Origin: Verrucosispora sioxanthis
Lineage (GTDB): Bacteria; Actinomycetota; Actinomycetes; Mycobacteriales; Micromonosporaceae
Assembly (NCBI RefSeq): GCF_010560025.1
Contig: NZ_SAIY01000006.1
Location: forward strand, 124,001-188,000
Direction of reading: 5' to 3'
Length of the DNA stretch: 64,000 bases
Positions within the stretch are counted from its first letter, which is position 1. Every line of letters starts with the position of its first letter. The notes under the pieces were generated by a model. That model was not told where the DNA came from. It did not search any database and worked only from the letters and a program-made list of their open reading frames with translations. The translations under genes and the position numbers were made by a program. Below, in pieces: positions 16,148 to 24,049 of the stretch.

Positions 16148-17470
16148 ATGATGGGCGGGGACGGGACGAGCGGCGGCGGGGACCGGACGGCTGGCCGCGA
16201 CGACGCCCTGCCCACCCACGATCACCGACTGGCCAACTGGCGGGCGCGGGAGGCGCGGCTGCACCGCCTCCTGCCCTACGGCGGACTGCTCGTCGGCTCG
16301 CTGCTGGCCGCCTTCGCACCGGCACCGCGCGGGCTGCCGATGCTGCCCACCCTGGTCGTCGCCGGGTTGACCGCCTGCTGGGTCACCTGGTTCGTCATCC
16401 TGTCTCCGCGGTGGCCGGGACGACGGGGGTCGATGACGCTCTACTACGTCGGGCTGCTGGCCTTCGCCGCCGTCCTGGTGACCGCGAGCCCGTGGTACGG
16501 CTTCTTCGCCTGGGTCGGCTTCCTGCACGCCTTCCTGGTGCTCGACGGACGATGGCGCTTCGTCGGGATGGCCGCGACCGCCGTGCTGATCGCCACCGCG
16601 CAGGGCGGCGGCCTGCCGTCCTCGTGGTCGAACTGGCCGCTGTGGCTGGTGCTGGTGCTTGTCAACCTGGCCCTGGCCGGTGCGGTGAGCTGGTTCAACC
16701 TTGTCGGCGAACGGGAGGACGCCAGGCGCAAGCGGCTGGTGGCGGAACTCGCCGCCACCAACCGCCAACTCGCCGAGACGATCCAGGAGAACGAGGGGCT
16801 GCACGCCCAACTCATCACCCAGGCGCGCGAAGCGGGGGTGCTGGACGAGCGGCAGCGGATGGCGCGGGAGATCCACGACACCCTGGCCCAGGGGCTGACC
16901 GGCATCATCACCCAACTAGAGGCGGCCGAGCAGACCCGCGACCGTTCCGCCGACTGGCGGCGGCACGTGGACAATGCGTTGGCACTGGCCCGGGAGAGCC
17001 TCACCGAGGCCCGCCGATCGGTCCGGGCGCTGCGCCCCGAGCCGCTGGAGACGGCCCGGCTGCCCGACGCGCTCGCCGAACTCGGTGACCGCTGGTCGGC
17101 CGTGCACGGGGTGACGGCCAGCGTCAGCACCACCGGGACGCCCCGCCCGCTGCACCCGGAGATCGAGGTGACGTTGCTGCGGGCGGCGCAGGAGGCATTG
17201 AGCAACGTGGCCCGACACGCTGCCGCTTCCCGGGTCGGGCTCACCCTGTCGTACATGTCGGACGTGGTGACCCTGGACGTCCGCGATGACGGAACGGGAT
17301 TCGACCTGACCAGCCGCTCGGCAGTCCCGAACGAGAACGGCAGCTACGGCCTCACCGCGATGCGGCAGCGGGTCAACCGGGTCGGTGGCGAGTTGGCCGT
17401 CGAGTCCGAACCGGGGGGCGGCACCGCCGTCTCGGCCTCCGTACCGGCCCTGCCCGGAGCCGCCGCATGA
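16148..17470 (+). CDS. sensor histidine kinase, NarL/DesK type
   Basis: 440 residues. The N-terminal half has about six membrane helices (LLPYGGLLVGSLLAAFAP onward). A coiled linker (VAELAATNRQLAETIQENEG) leads to the HisKA_3 dimerisation domain with phosphorylated H243 in RMAREIHDTLAQG. The HATPase_c domain shows NVARHAAASRV (N box), DVRDDGTGFD (G1) and GSYGLTAMRQRV (G2). It phosphorylates the response regulator at 17467, with which it overlaps by ATGA. With no extracellular sensor domain it probably senses the membrane state or the adjacent transporter. ATG 16148 is immediately followed by a second ATG. Confidence 0.93.
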   Translation: MMGGDGTSGGGDRTAGRDDALPTHDHRLANWRAREARLHRLLPYGGLLVGSLLAAFAPAPRGLPMLPTLVVAGLTACWVTWFVILSPRWPGRRGSMTLYYVGLLAFAAVLVTASPWYGFFAWVGFLHAFLVLDGRWRFVGMAATAVLIATAQGGGLPSSWSNWPLWLVLVLVNLALAGAVSWFNLVGEREDARRKRLVAELAATNRQLAETIQENEGLHAQLITQAREAGVLDERQRMAREIHDTLAQGLTGIITQLEAAEQTRDRSADWRRHVDNALALARESLTEARRSVRALRPEPLETARLPDALAELGDRWSAVHGVTASVSTTGTPRPLHPEIEVTLLRAAQEALSNVARHAAASRVGLTLSYMSDVVTLDVRDDGTGFDLTSRSAVPNENGSYGLTAMRQRVNRVGGELAVESEPGGGTAVSASVPALPGAAA

Positions 17471-18117
17471 CCGATCCGGTGCGCCTGCTCATCGTCGACG
17501 ATCACCCGGTGGTGCGCGACGGGCTGCGCGGCATGTTCGCCGGTGACCCCGGGTTCGAGGTGGTCGGCGAGGCGGCGGACGGCGCCGAGGCCCTGACGAT
17601 GGCCGCCCGCAGCCGCCCCGACGTGGTGCTGATGGACCTGCGGATGCCGGGGATGGACGGGGTGACCGCGATCGGCTGCCTGGTCGAAGCCGACAGCCCG
17701 GCGAAGGTGCTGGTACTGACCACGTACGACACCGACGCGGACGTGCTCCCGGCAATCGAGGCCGGTGCTACCGGCTACCTGCTCAAGGACGCGCCCCGCG
17801 ACGAACTGGTCCGGGCGGTACGCGCCGCCGCCCGAGGGGAGTCGGTGCTCTCGCCAAGCGTGGCCGGCCGGCTGATGGGTCGCCTGCGGACGCCCCGTCG
17901 GCCAGCAGAGGAACCGCTGAGCCAACGCGAGTTGGAGGTGCTCACCCTGGTGGCCAGGGGCTCGTCCAACCGCGAGGCCGCCGCGCGCCTGTTCATCAGC
18001 GAGGCCACGGTGAAGACCCACCTGCTGCACGTCTACGCCAAGCTCGGGGTCAACGACCGGGCCGCCGCGGTCGCGGTCGCGTACGACCGGGGGTTGTTGA
18101 CCCCCGGTGGACGGTGA
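17467..18117 (+). CDS. response regulator, NarL/LuxR family
   Basis: 216 residues: receiver domain (about 1-120) with acidic pocket DDHP and phospho-acceptor D57 in LMDLRMPGMDGV, then a LuxR-type helix-turn-helix (about 150-210) with LSQRELEVLTLVARGSSNREAA and SEATVKTHLLHVYAKL. Partner of the kinase at 16148, overlapping it by four bases. It probably controls the ABC exporter upstream; no operator was identified. Confidence 0.95.
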   Translation: MTDPVRLLIVDDHPVVRDGLRGMFAGDPGFEVVGEAADGAEALTMAARSRPDVVLMDLRMPGMDGVTAIGCLVEADSPAKVLVLTTYDTDADVLPAIEAGATGYLLKDAPRDELVRAVRAAARGESVLSPSVAGRLMGRLRTPRRPAEEPLSQRELEVLTLVARGSSNREAAARLFISEATVKTHLLHVYAKLGVNDRAAAVAVAYDRGLLTPGGR

Positions 18118-18123
18118 GCGTCG

Positions 18124-19122
18124 GTGCGGGCGTCGCGGTTGCTCTCCCTGCTGCTGTTGTTGCAGGCCCGTGAGGTGTTGACGGCGGCCGAGCTGGCCCG
18201 CGAGCTGGAGGTGTCCGAGCGGACGGTCTACCGGGACGTGCTGGCGCTCTCCGCCGCCGGCGTGCCGATCTACGCCGACCGGGGGCGGGCCGGCGGCTAC
18301 CGGCTGCTCGGCGGCTTCCGGACCCGGCTGACCGGCATGACCCGGGACGAGGCGGAGGCCCTGTTCCTGGCCGGGCTGCCCGGCCCGGCCGGTGACATGG
18401 GGTTGGCCGACGCGGTGGCGGCGGCGGAACTGAAGGTTCTCGCGGCACTACCGCCGAGCCTGCGCGACGCCCCGGCACGCACCGGCCAGCGGTTCCATCT
18501 CGACGTGCCGGGCTGGTACCGCGAGACCGCACCGCCGCGGTGGTTGGCCGAGCTGGCCGGCGCGGTCTGGCGGGACCGGGTGGTGACCCTGCGCTACCGG
18601 CGCGGGGAACACGAGGTCGTCCGTCGGGTCTGCCCGTACGGCCTGGTCCTCAAGAGCGGTACCTGGTATCTGGTGGGTCGGGTCGGCGAGGACGTGCGCA
18701 CCTACCGGGTGGATCGGGTCACCGCGGTCGAGTCACACGAGGAGGGCTTCGACCGGGATCCGGGATTCGACCTGGCCGGCCACTGGCGGGCGCGGGCTGA
18801 GGAGTTCCTGCGCGGCATGCTGCGGGCCGAGGTGACGATCCGGCTGAGCCCCGCCGGCCTGCGCCGGCTCCGGCACCTCGCCGAGTTCCCGTTCGGGTAC
18901 GAGGCGGCGGTCGCCGCCGCGGACGAACCCGACGGGCAGGGCTGGGTACGGACCCGCCTGCCCGTCGAGTCCGTCGACGTGGCCTACACCCAACTCCTCG
19001 CGCTCGGTCCGGAGGTGGAGGTGATCGAGCCAGCGGAGTTACGGGCGCGGCTGGCCGAGGCGGCCATCAGGGCCGCCACGCTGTACTCCGCCGAGGACCG
19101 GTCTCCCGACCGGCCGGCGTAG
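18124..19122 (+). CDS. HTH/WYL-domain transcriptional regulator (YafY-like)
   Basis: 332 residues. The N-terminal HTH_11 winged helix reads AAELARELEVSERTVYRDV; the central WYL domain (about 140-220) shows RVVTLRYRRGEHEVVRRVCP and VLKSGTWYLVGRV, and a WCX-like C-terminal region follows. Such proteins bind DNA in response to nucleic-acid or other ligands. GTG 18124 is six bases after the response regulator stop. It may be the last gene of the exporter/two-component unit, though WYL regulators of this type are often stand-alone. Confidence 0.9.
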   Translation: MRASRLLSLLLLLQAREVLTAAELARELEVSERTVYRDVLALSAAGVPIYADRGRAGGYRLLGGFRTRLTGMTRDEAEALFLAGLPGPAGDMGLADAVAAAELKVLAALPPSLRDAPARTGQRFHLDVPGWYRETAPPRWLAELAGAVWRDRVVTLRYRRGEHEVVRRVCPYGLVLKSGTWYLVGRVGEDVRTYRVDRVTAVESHEEGFDRDPGFDLAGHWRARAEEFLRGMLRAEVTIRLSPAGLRRLRHLAEFPFGYEAAVAAADEPDGQGWVRTRLPVESVDVAYTQLLALGPEVEVIEPAELRARLAEAAIRAATLYSAEDRSPDRPA

Positions 19123-19184
19123 TACGGCCGGGCGGGAGAGTGCCGGTCGGTCCGCTCAGACGGGCGGACACCGGGGCGGGAGGA

Positions 19185-20099
19185 TCAGCGGTAGCCGGTG
19201 ACGTCGGCGGGTCTGCCGGCGTCGACCACCTCACTGATGTAGCGGAAGGCGTCCGGCTGGGAGCCGTCGACGTCGGTGAAGCCGTACACCTGGGCCAGTT
19301 CCCCGGCGGAGACGGACCGGCCGCTCCAGCGCGCCCGGTCCGGGTCGGCGGCGAGCGCGGCGACCGCCCGGCCGACGAACGCCGGGGTCTCCGAGATGAG
19401 GAAGTGCGGGTCCTTGGCCGCGCCGTCGCGCCAGTTGGCCTCGGTGACGCCGAAGTGCTCCAACATCGCCTCGGAACGGATCCAGCCCGGAGTGAGCGCG
19501 ACCGCCGTTCCGCCGTGCGGCCTGACTTCGTGGGCCCAGCTGAAGGCGAGCCGGTTGACCGAGGTCTTGGCCAGGTCGTAGAAGACCGAGAGCCGGTAGT
19601 TCTCGTCGTTGTACGCCTTCGTGCCGTCACCGATCTCGACCACCAGGCCACCGGGGCGGCGGATCAGCAGCGGCAACGCGAAGTGACTGGTGATCACGTG
19701 CGTGTCGACGGCCAGCCGCAGGGTGCGGAAGCCGGCGTCGAGTGGCTGCTCCCACACCGGCTTCTCCCAGGTGATCAGCGGATCGGCCCCCCACACGTCG
19801 TTGACCAGCACGTCGAGCCGGCCCTGCTCGGCGTCGATCCGGGCGACCAGGTCCCGCACCTCGTCGGGCACCAGGTGGTCGACCCGGACCGGGATGCCGG
19901 TGCCGCCGGCCGCGGTGACCAGTTCGGCGGTCTCCTCGATGGTTTCCGGGCGGTCCAGTTCGGAGCGGCCCGCGCGGCTGCTGCGGCCGGTCGCGTACAC
20001 GGTGGCTCCCGCGGCGCCGAGTTGCACGGCGATCTGCCGGCCGGCGCCCCGGGTGGCACCGGCGACGAGCGCGACCGTTCCGATGAGCGGTTTCGTCAT
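19185..20099 (-). CDS. SDR family oxidoreductase
   Basis: 304 residues. The Rossmann loop is AGATRGAG (about residue 13), and the catalytic pair lies in FYDLAKTSVNRLAF (YxxxK). It is longer than classical SDRs because of a C-terminal extension of about 60 residues. ATG 20099 is chosen because the frame upstream runs through non-coding repeats. A 27-base palindrome sits 19 bases before the start and is a likely operator. Substrate unknown. Confidence 0.87.
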   Translation of the reverse strand: MTKPLIGTVALVAGATRGAGRQIAVQLGAAGATVYATGRSSRAGRSELDRPETIEETAELVTAAGGTGIPVRVDHLVPDEVRDLVARIDAEQGRLDVLVNDVWGADPLITWEKPVWEQPLDAGFRTLRLAVDTHVITSHFALPLLIRRPGGLVVEIGDGTKAYNDENYRLSVFYDLAKTSVNRLAFSWAHEVRPHGGTAVALTPGWIRSEAMLEHFGVTEANWRDGAAKDPHFLISETPAFVGRAVAALAADPDRARWSGRSVSAGELAQVYGFTDVDGSQPDAFRYISEVVDAGRPADVTGYR

Positions 20100-20117
20100 G
20101 CGTCTCACGCTGCCAGC

Positions 20118-20144
20118 AATACCTGCCACCTGGTGGCAGGTATT
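20118..20144. promoter_or_regulatory. Candidate operator palindrome of the SDR gene
   Basis: Perfect inverted repeat with 13-base half-sites (AATACCTGCCACC and its complement) around a single central T. It lies 19 bases upstream of the SDR start at 20099 on the reverse strand, where a TetR/MarR-type dimer would block expression. The regulator that binds it is not evident in the window. Confidence 0.6.
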
Positions 20145-20169
20145 CGCGACTACGGCTGTGACCCACACG

Positions 20170-20260
20170 ATGCGGTATGTCGGGCCTTCCCGCGCGCGGG
20201 ACGTCACGGCATGCCGCATGTCGCGCCGTCCCGCGCGCCGGATGCCGCGACATGCCGCAT
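20170..20260. repeat. Short tandem repeat, 41-base period, 2.2 copies
   Basis: Two 41-base units (20170-20210 and 20211-20251) followed by the first nine bases of a third. The two units match at 32 of 41 positions. Each contains ATGC(G/C)G(T/C)ATGTCG and a CCCGCGCGC block able to fold back on itself. It lies between a hydrolase gene and the SDR gene; no function is evident. Confidence 0.6.
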
Positions 20261-20359
20261 CCCACGGGCGGCGGGCGGCGGGCGCCCACGCCAGGGGGCA
20301 GGCGGCAGGCTGGCCGTTGAGGGAGTCGGCGATGCGGCGGGACGGGTCGGCGCGTTCCG

Positions 20360-21194
20360 TCAGAGCACCCCGGGACAGTCGTAGCGGTCAGGGTGGCGGG
20401 GCAGCACGGCGGCGAGCTGTTCGGCCACCTCCACCAGGTGCAGCTCGTCGCCCTCGGCAGCGATGACAAGCACCGGCGCAGTCACCCGGGCGAGCACGCC
20501 GGCGTCGGGCAGCGGGGCCTGCTCCGGCAGCTCGACAAGCCCCGGCGGCGAGGCCGTCGCGCAGCAGGTGGTCCAGCCGTTGCCGCAGGTAGGCCCAGCC
20601 GGCCGGCGTGTTGCGTACGGCCGGTGGCAGCTCGGTGGAGACGACCTCCGCCGCCGCCGAGGCGTCCCCACTCTCCACCGCCGACAACAGCTCGGTCAGC
20701 CGGGCTCGGGCGAGCGGTCCGCGTGGCCGGTCGAGCGCGGCGGGCAGGAAGAAGACCAGCCGCTCGAACCGTTCCGGGCTCTCGGCGAGCAGCCGGCACA
20801 GCGCACCGGCACCCAGGCTGGCCCCGAAGGCGCGGGTGGCACCGCTGAGGTCGGCGATCGCCCGCAGGTCGCGGGCCAGGTCCAGATAGCTCCACGGCCC
20901 GTCGGGCGCGTCGGAACGGCCATGGCCACGGAACTGGAAGAAGACCCGGCGACCGGTGACGCCGCTGCCGAAGGGTCGGGTGGTGGCGATGCCGTTGGCC
21001 AGCCCGTGCGCGAAGACGGTGACCGGGTCACCGACGCCGGTGACCAGCCGCTCCAGTCGTACGCCGTGCGGGGTGGCGACCAGTTCGGTCTCCGGGTCGG
21101 GCAACGGCGGCCGGCCGCTGCGCGGGGCACCCGGGCCGGGCCCCCAGGTGCGCGGTCCACCGTCCGGTGGTGGTGGCCAGCGGAAAGCTCTCAC
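20360..21194 (-). pseudogene. alpha/beta hydrolase with a frameshift
   Basis: The first 215 or so residues read as an alpha/beta hydrolase: VTVFAHGLANG (oxyanion loop), FFQFRGHGRSDAP, and the nucleophile elbow FGASLGAGA. At the CCCC run 20540-20543 the frame breaks; removing one C lets it continue into LVELPEQAPLPDAGVL and PVLVIAAEGDELHLVEV, which carries the expected late aspartate and histidine region, ending at 20360. Because both halves are well conserved and other genes here show similar one-base errors, a sequencing error is as likely as a true pseudogene. GTG 21194 overlaps the DUF2516 stop by GTGA. Confidence 0.75.
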
Positions 21195-21505
21195 CAGGAC
21201 CCTCGGTTGTCGCCGAGGTCACGTAGCCCGACCCGGACGTCGAGCAGGTAGATCAGCGCCGCCGCCACCCCGATCAGCCCGAAGATGCTGAGGGTGGAGC
21301 GGGTGAGCAGGGTGAGCAGGAGAGTGACCGCCAGGATCGCGATCCAGCCGCCCTTCGGCAGGGTCCCGATGGCCGGGAACGCATCGGAACGTTGCGTCAC
21401 GGCGTGCACGAGAGCCACCCCCTGCACGACAAGCGCGAAGACGAACAGGATCAGCTCGATCACGTAGCGGACGTCGAAGACGAAGATCGGCGCGGCGTTG
21501 GCCAT
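21191..21505 (-). CDS. DUF2516 family membrane protein
   Basis: 104 residues with three predicted membrane helices (VIELILFVFALVVQGVALVHA, GGWIAILAVTLLLTLL, FGLIGVAAALIYLLDV). The same family is encoded next to hbhA in mycobacteria (Rv0476, recalled), and the same order of XRE regulator, HBHA-like and DUF2516 is kept here. Function unknown. Its stop overlaps the hydrolase GTG. Confidence 0.85.
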   Translation of the reverse strand: MANAAPIFVFDVRYVIELILFVFALVVQGVALVHAVTQRSDAFPAIGTLPKGGWIAILAVTLLLTLLTRSTLSIFGLIGVAAALIYLLDVRVGLRDLGDNRGSW

Positions 21506-21575
21506 GACGGCAAGCTTATGCCGGCGACCCCGGGTCCGTGGCGACAGGACGGTCCCGGGGTCGCCGGCTGCTGAC

Positions 21576-22373
21576 TCACTGGCTCCGCTTGGCGCCCCGG
21601 GGGAGCTTCGCCGACGGGCTGTCGGTCCGCTTGGCGGCGGTCTGCCGGGTGGTCGACTTCGCCCGGGTGGTCTTCTTCGCGGCAGCCGGCTTGGCCTCCA
21701 CGATCTCGGCCACCTCGGCCGGGCTCGGCACCTCGGCCGGTGCGGCGTCGGCCTGCTTGACGGCGGCCGGTGCGGTCTCCTCGGCGGGAGCGGCAGGCGC
21801 GGCGGCAACGCTGGCCTCGGTCGCCTCGATGTCGGTGTTCACCGTGTCGGCGACCTCCAGCACACCGGTGCCGACGACCCGCTCACCCCGCGCCACCAGC
21901 GCCCCGTACGCGGCCAGCGCCCGCTCCTGAGCGGCCTGGGCGCCGGCGACGACGGCGGCCGCGTTACGGGTGGCCAGCTCGCGCAGCCGGTCCAGATCGG
22001 CCGCCCCACGCAGCTTGTTCAGATCGGCCGTCTCGCGCAGCTTGTGCAGATCCGCCGCCTCGCGGAGCTTGGCCAGGTCGGCGTGCTCGCGCAGCCGGTT
22101 CAGGTCGGCCGCTGGCGCGGCCTTCTGCCGCAGCGACTCGGCCGTCCGGTTGGCGTTGCGCAGCGTGTCGTTGGCCTTCTGGCGCAGCTCGAAACCGGTG
22201 ACGACGGCCTTGCCGCCGAGTTCGCTGACGACCCGGCCACCGTCGGCGACGGCACGGTCACGCAGCTCACCGACCACGGTGGGCAGTCTGCGCAGCTGCT
22301 GCAGGGCCAGTTCACCGGCGCCGGCCGCGGCGTAGATCGGGGCAGGAATGCGGTTGGTCTTCGGCTGGGTCAT
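21576..22373 (-). CDS. HBHA-like helical protein with Lys/Ala-rich tail
   Basis: 265 residues, mostly helical. The N-terminal region YAAAGAGELALQQLRRLP resembles mycobacterial heparin-binding hemagglutinin (HbhA, Rv0475). Residues 89-133 are five tandem nonapeptides of form ADLxKLREx. The last 40 residues are rich in lysine, alanine and threonine (AAAKKTTRAKSTTR, AKLPRGAKRSQ), like the heparin-binding tail. No signal peptide. HbhA is an adhesin and lipid-body-associated protein in mycobacteria; in a soil actinomycete a structural or membrane-associated role is more plausible. Its stop is preceded by a C-terminal basic peptide that might be methylated, as in HbhA (speculative). Confidence 0.8.
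   Translation of the reverse strand: MTQPKTNRIPAPIYAAAGAGELALQQLRRLPTVVGELRDRAVADGGRVVSELGGKAVVTGFELRQKANDTLRNANRTAESLRQKAAPAADLNRLREHADLAKLREAADLHKLRETADLNKLRGAADLDRLRELATRNAAAVVAGAQAAQERALAAYGALVARGERVVGTGVLEVADTVNTDIEATEASVAAAPAAPAEETAPAAVKQADAAPAEVPSPAEVAEIVEAKPAAAKKTTRAKSTTRQTAAKRTDSPSAKLPRGAKRSQ
21975..22109 (-). repeat. Five in-frame 27-base repeats in the HBHA-like gene
   Basis: Exactly 135 bases encode five consecutive nine-residue units beginning ADLN, ADLA, ADLH, ADLN, ADLD, each with (K/R)LR at positions 5-7. Nine residues equal two and a half helical turns, so two units make five turns. Units differ at the DNA level, so the array is old rather than freshly expanded. Confidence 0.85.
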
Positions 22374-22375
22374 GA

Positions 22376-23032
22376 CTACTTCTCCTCCTGGACCGCGGTC
22401 GCGGTCTTGCGGACCACCTTGCGGGCGGCCTTCCTGGCTGGGGTGCTGTTCGGAGCGGGCGCGGAACCCGCCTCGGTCACGGCGACCGATTCGAGCACCG
22501 CCTCGGTCGGGGTGCCCGCCGTGGTGGTGGGCCCGGTCGCGGCCAGATTCGCCACGTCGGGGGCGGTGACGTCAGCCGCGTCGGAGACGCCGGCCGCGCC
22601 GCTCGCGACGGAGCCGCCGGCCCGGTCGCCCGTGGTGGGCGCGTCGCCCTCGCCGCTCGCGCCGGTCATCGTCGCGGTCGCCTCGGCCAGCCGCGAGTTC
22701 TCCCGGCGGAATGTCTCATATATCTGGGTCAGGGACTGTTTCTGGGCCATCGTCAGGTCCGGGTCGACGGCGATGGCGGCCAGCACGCCCTGGCCCTCCT
22801 TGTCGTCGAGCAGACCGGCCCGCAGGTACATCGCCGGAGTGGAGACCCGCAACGCGCTGGCGAGCTGCTGGAGCACCTCGGCGCTGGGCCGGCGCAGGCC
22901 TCGTTCGATCTGGCTGAGGTAGGGGTTGCTGACCCCCGCCTGCTCGGCCAGTTGCCGAAGCGAAATCTTCGCATTCCGCCGCAGATCACGAATGAACCCG
23001 CCGACGTCGGGAAGGTCCTTGGGAGTGGCCAT
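22376..23032 (-). CDS. XRE family transcriptional regulator
   Basis: 218 residues. The N-terminal helix-turn-helix (about 10-70) reads FIRDLRRNAKISLRQLAEQA, GVSNPYLSQIERGLRRPSAE, with the tail VSTPAMYLRAGLL. The second half is low-complexity Ala/Thr/Gly followed by a basic Ala/Lys end (ARKAARKVVRKTA). It resembles Rv0474, which precedes hbhA. Its stop is two bases before the HBHA-like start, so they are co-transcribed. GCTAGC motifs upstream (23041-23090) are candidate autoregulatory sites. Confidence 0.9.
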   Translation of the reverse strand: MATPKDLPDVGGFIRDLRRNAKISLRQLAEQAGVSNPYLSQIERGLRRPSAEVLQQLASALRVSTPAMYLRAGLLDDKEGQGVLAAIAVDPDLTMAQKQSLTQIYETFRRENSRLAEATATMTGASGEGDAPTTGDRAGGSVASGAAGVSDAADVTAPDVANLAATGPTTTAGTPTEAVLESVAVTEAGSAPAPNSTPARKAARKVVRKTATAVQEEK

Positions 23033-23040
23033 GACTCAAC

Positions 23041-23090
23041 GCTAGCCCGCCCTGCTAGCAGCTGCAAGCAAAGTGCTAGCCGGAGTTAGC
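23041..23090 (-). promoter_or_regulatory. Cluster of GCTAGC motifs upstream of the XRE gene
   Basis: Three copies of the self-complementary hexamer GCTAGC (23041, 23054, 23075) plus a variant GTTAGC (23085) within 50 bases, directly upstream of the XRE start at 23032. A looser related site (GCAAGC) lies at 23066. The clustering suggests binding of the XRE protein or another regulator at its own promoter. Not tested. Confidence 0.5.
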
Positions 23091-23143
23091 AACGTCTCAT
23101 CACCCGCTTGCGAACCCCGCACGCCCGGTCGTACCGTCCTGCG

Positions 23144-23941
23144 GTGACCAAGATCCAGGTAAATGGAGCCCTGCTGGCGTACGACGAGGCCGGCACCGGA
23201 TCGCCTGTCGTCCTGCTGCACGCTGGTATCGCCGACCGCCGTATGTGGCGGGACCAGATCGCACCGCTCGCGACCCGGCACCGGGTGATCACTGTCGACC
23301 TACGCGGTTACGGGGAGTCCGAGTTGCCGCCGAGCGCCTTCGCCCACCACGACGACGTGGTCGGCCTGCTCGACGCCCTCGGGTTGGCCAGCGCGGCCCT
23401 GGTCGGCTGCTCCTTCGGCGGGGCGGTGGCGATCGACACCGCGCTCGCCCACCCGCACCGGGTGAGCGCCCTCGCCCTGCTCGGCACCGCGGTGTCCGGT
23501 CACGAATGGTCGGAGCAGACGAACGAGCTGTGGGAGAACCTGGTCGGCGACGTCGACCCGGAGGACTTCGCCGCGACGGCCGCGGGTGAGGTGCGGTTCT
23601 GGGTGGTCGGTCCGGACCGCGAACCCGCTGACGTCGACCCGGAGTTGGTCGCCTTCGCCACCGAGATGGACGAACGGGCGCTCGCCGCCGAGCTGGCACT
23701 CAGCGCCGTGGACGTGGCCGAACTCGACCCGCCGGCCATCGGGCGACTGGCCGAGCTGACCATGCCCGTACTGGTCGCGGCCGGGGCGGCGGACGTGCCT
23801 GACATCCGTCACCTGGCCGATCGCATCGCGGCGGAGGCTCGACAGGCGGTGCGCCTACCCGACGTACCGAACGCCGCCCACCTACTCCCCCTCGAACGCC
23901 CCACCCAGATCAACACCCCCCTCCTAACCTTCCTCCCCTAA
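23144..23941 (+). CDS. alpha/beta fold hydrolase
   Basis: 265 residues. Oxyanion region VVLLHAGIADRRMW, conserved DLRGYGES, nucleophile elbow VGCSFGGAVA (Ser about 93), late aspartate in VLVAAGAADVPD and histidine in NAAHLLPLERP. This is the pattern of 3-oxoadipate enol-lactonase-like hydrolases, but the substrate is not known. GTG 23144 is preferred, since the beta-strand VTKIQVNGALLAYDE begins there. It diverges from the XRE regulator and ends 18 bases before palindrome C. Confidence 0.9.
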   Translation: MTKIQVNGALLAYDEAGTGSPVVLLHAGIADRRMWRDQIAPLATRHRVITVDLRGYGESELPPSAFAHHDDVVGLLDALGLASAALVGCSFGGAVAIDTALAHPHRVSALALLGTAVSGHEWSEQTNELWENLVGDVDPEDFAATAAGEVRFWVVGPDREPADVDPELVAFATEMDERALAAELALSAVDVAELDPPAIGRLAELTMPVLVAAGAADVPDIRHLADRIAAEARQAVRLPDVPNAAHLLPLERPTQINTPLLTFLP

Positions 23942-23959
23942 ACCACCCCCACCTCTCCG

Positions 23960-24019
23960 GTTGATCAAGAAGTTTTGGTCGGGAGCGGCGCGAAACCCGA
24001 CCAAAACGTCTTGATCAAC
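23960..24019. repeat. Intergenic palindrome, GATC/TTTTCGTC family, copy C
   Basis: Inverted repeat with 24-base arms (23960-23983 and 23996-24019), one mismatch and a 12-base loop, between convergent hydrolase and asparaginase genes. The arm contains TTGATCAAGAAGTTTTGGTC, identical to copy A at 3044 over the first 16 bases and then one base different. Likely also acts as a terminator. Confidence 0.85.
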
Positions 24020-24049
24020 GAGTCGTGGGGATGCGGGTGGGGTGGGTGG

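Noticed and set aside
14489..18117. Antibiotic self-resistance exporter of a biosynthetic cluster
   Set aside because: The DrrA-like ATPase and regulators lack any neighbouring biosynthetic genes; a general stress or envelope exporter is the simpler reading.
21975..22109. CRISPR-like array (27-base repeats)
   Set aside because: The repeats are contiguous, without spacers, and lie in frame in a coding gene.
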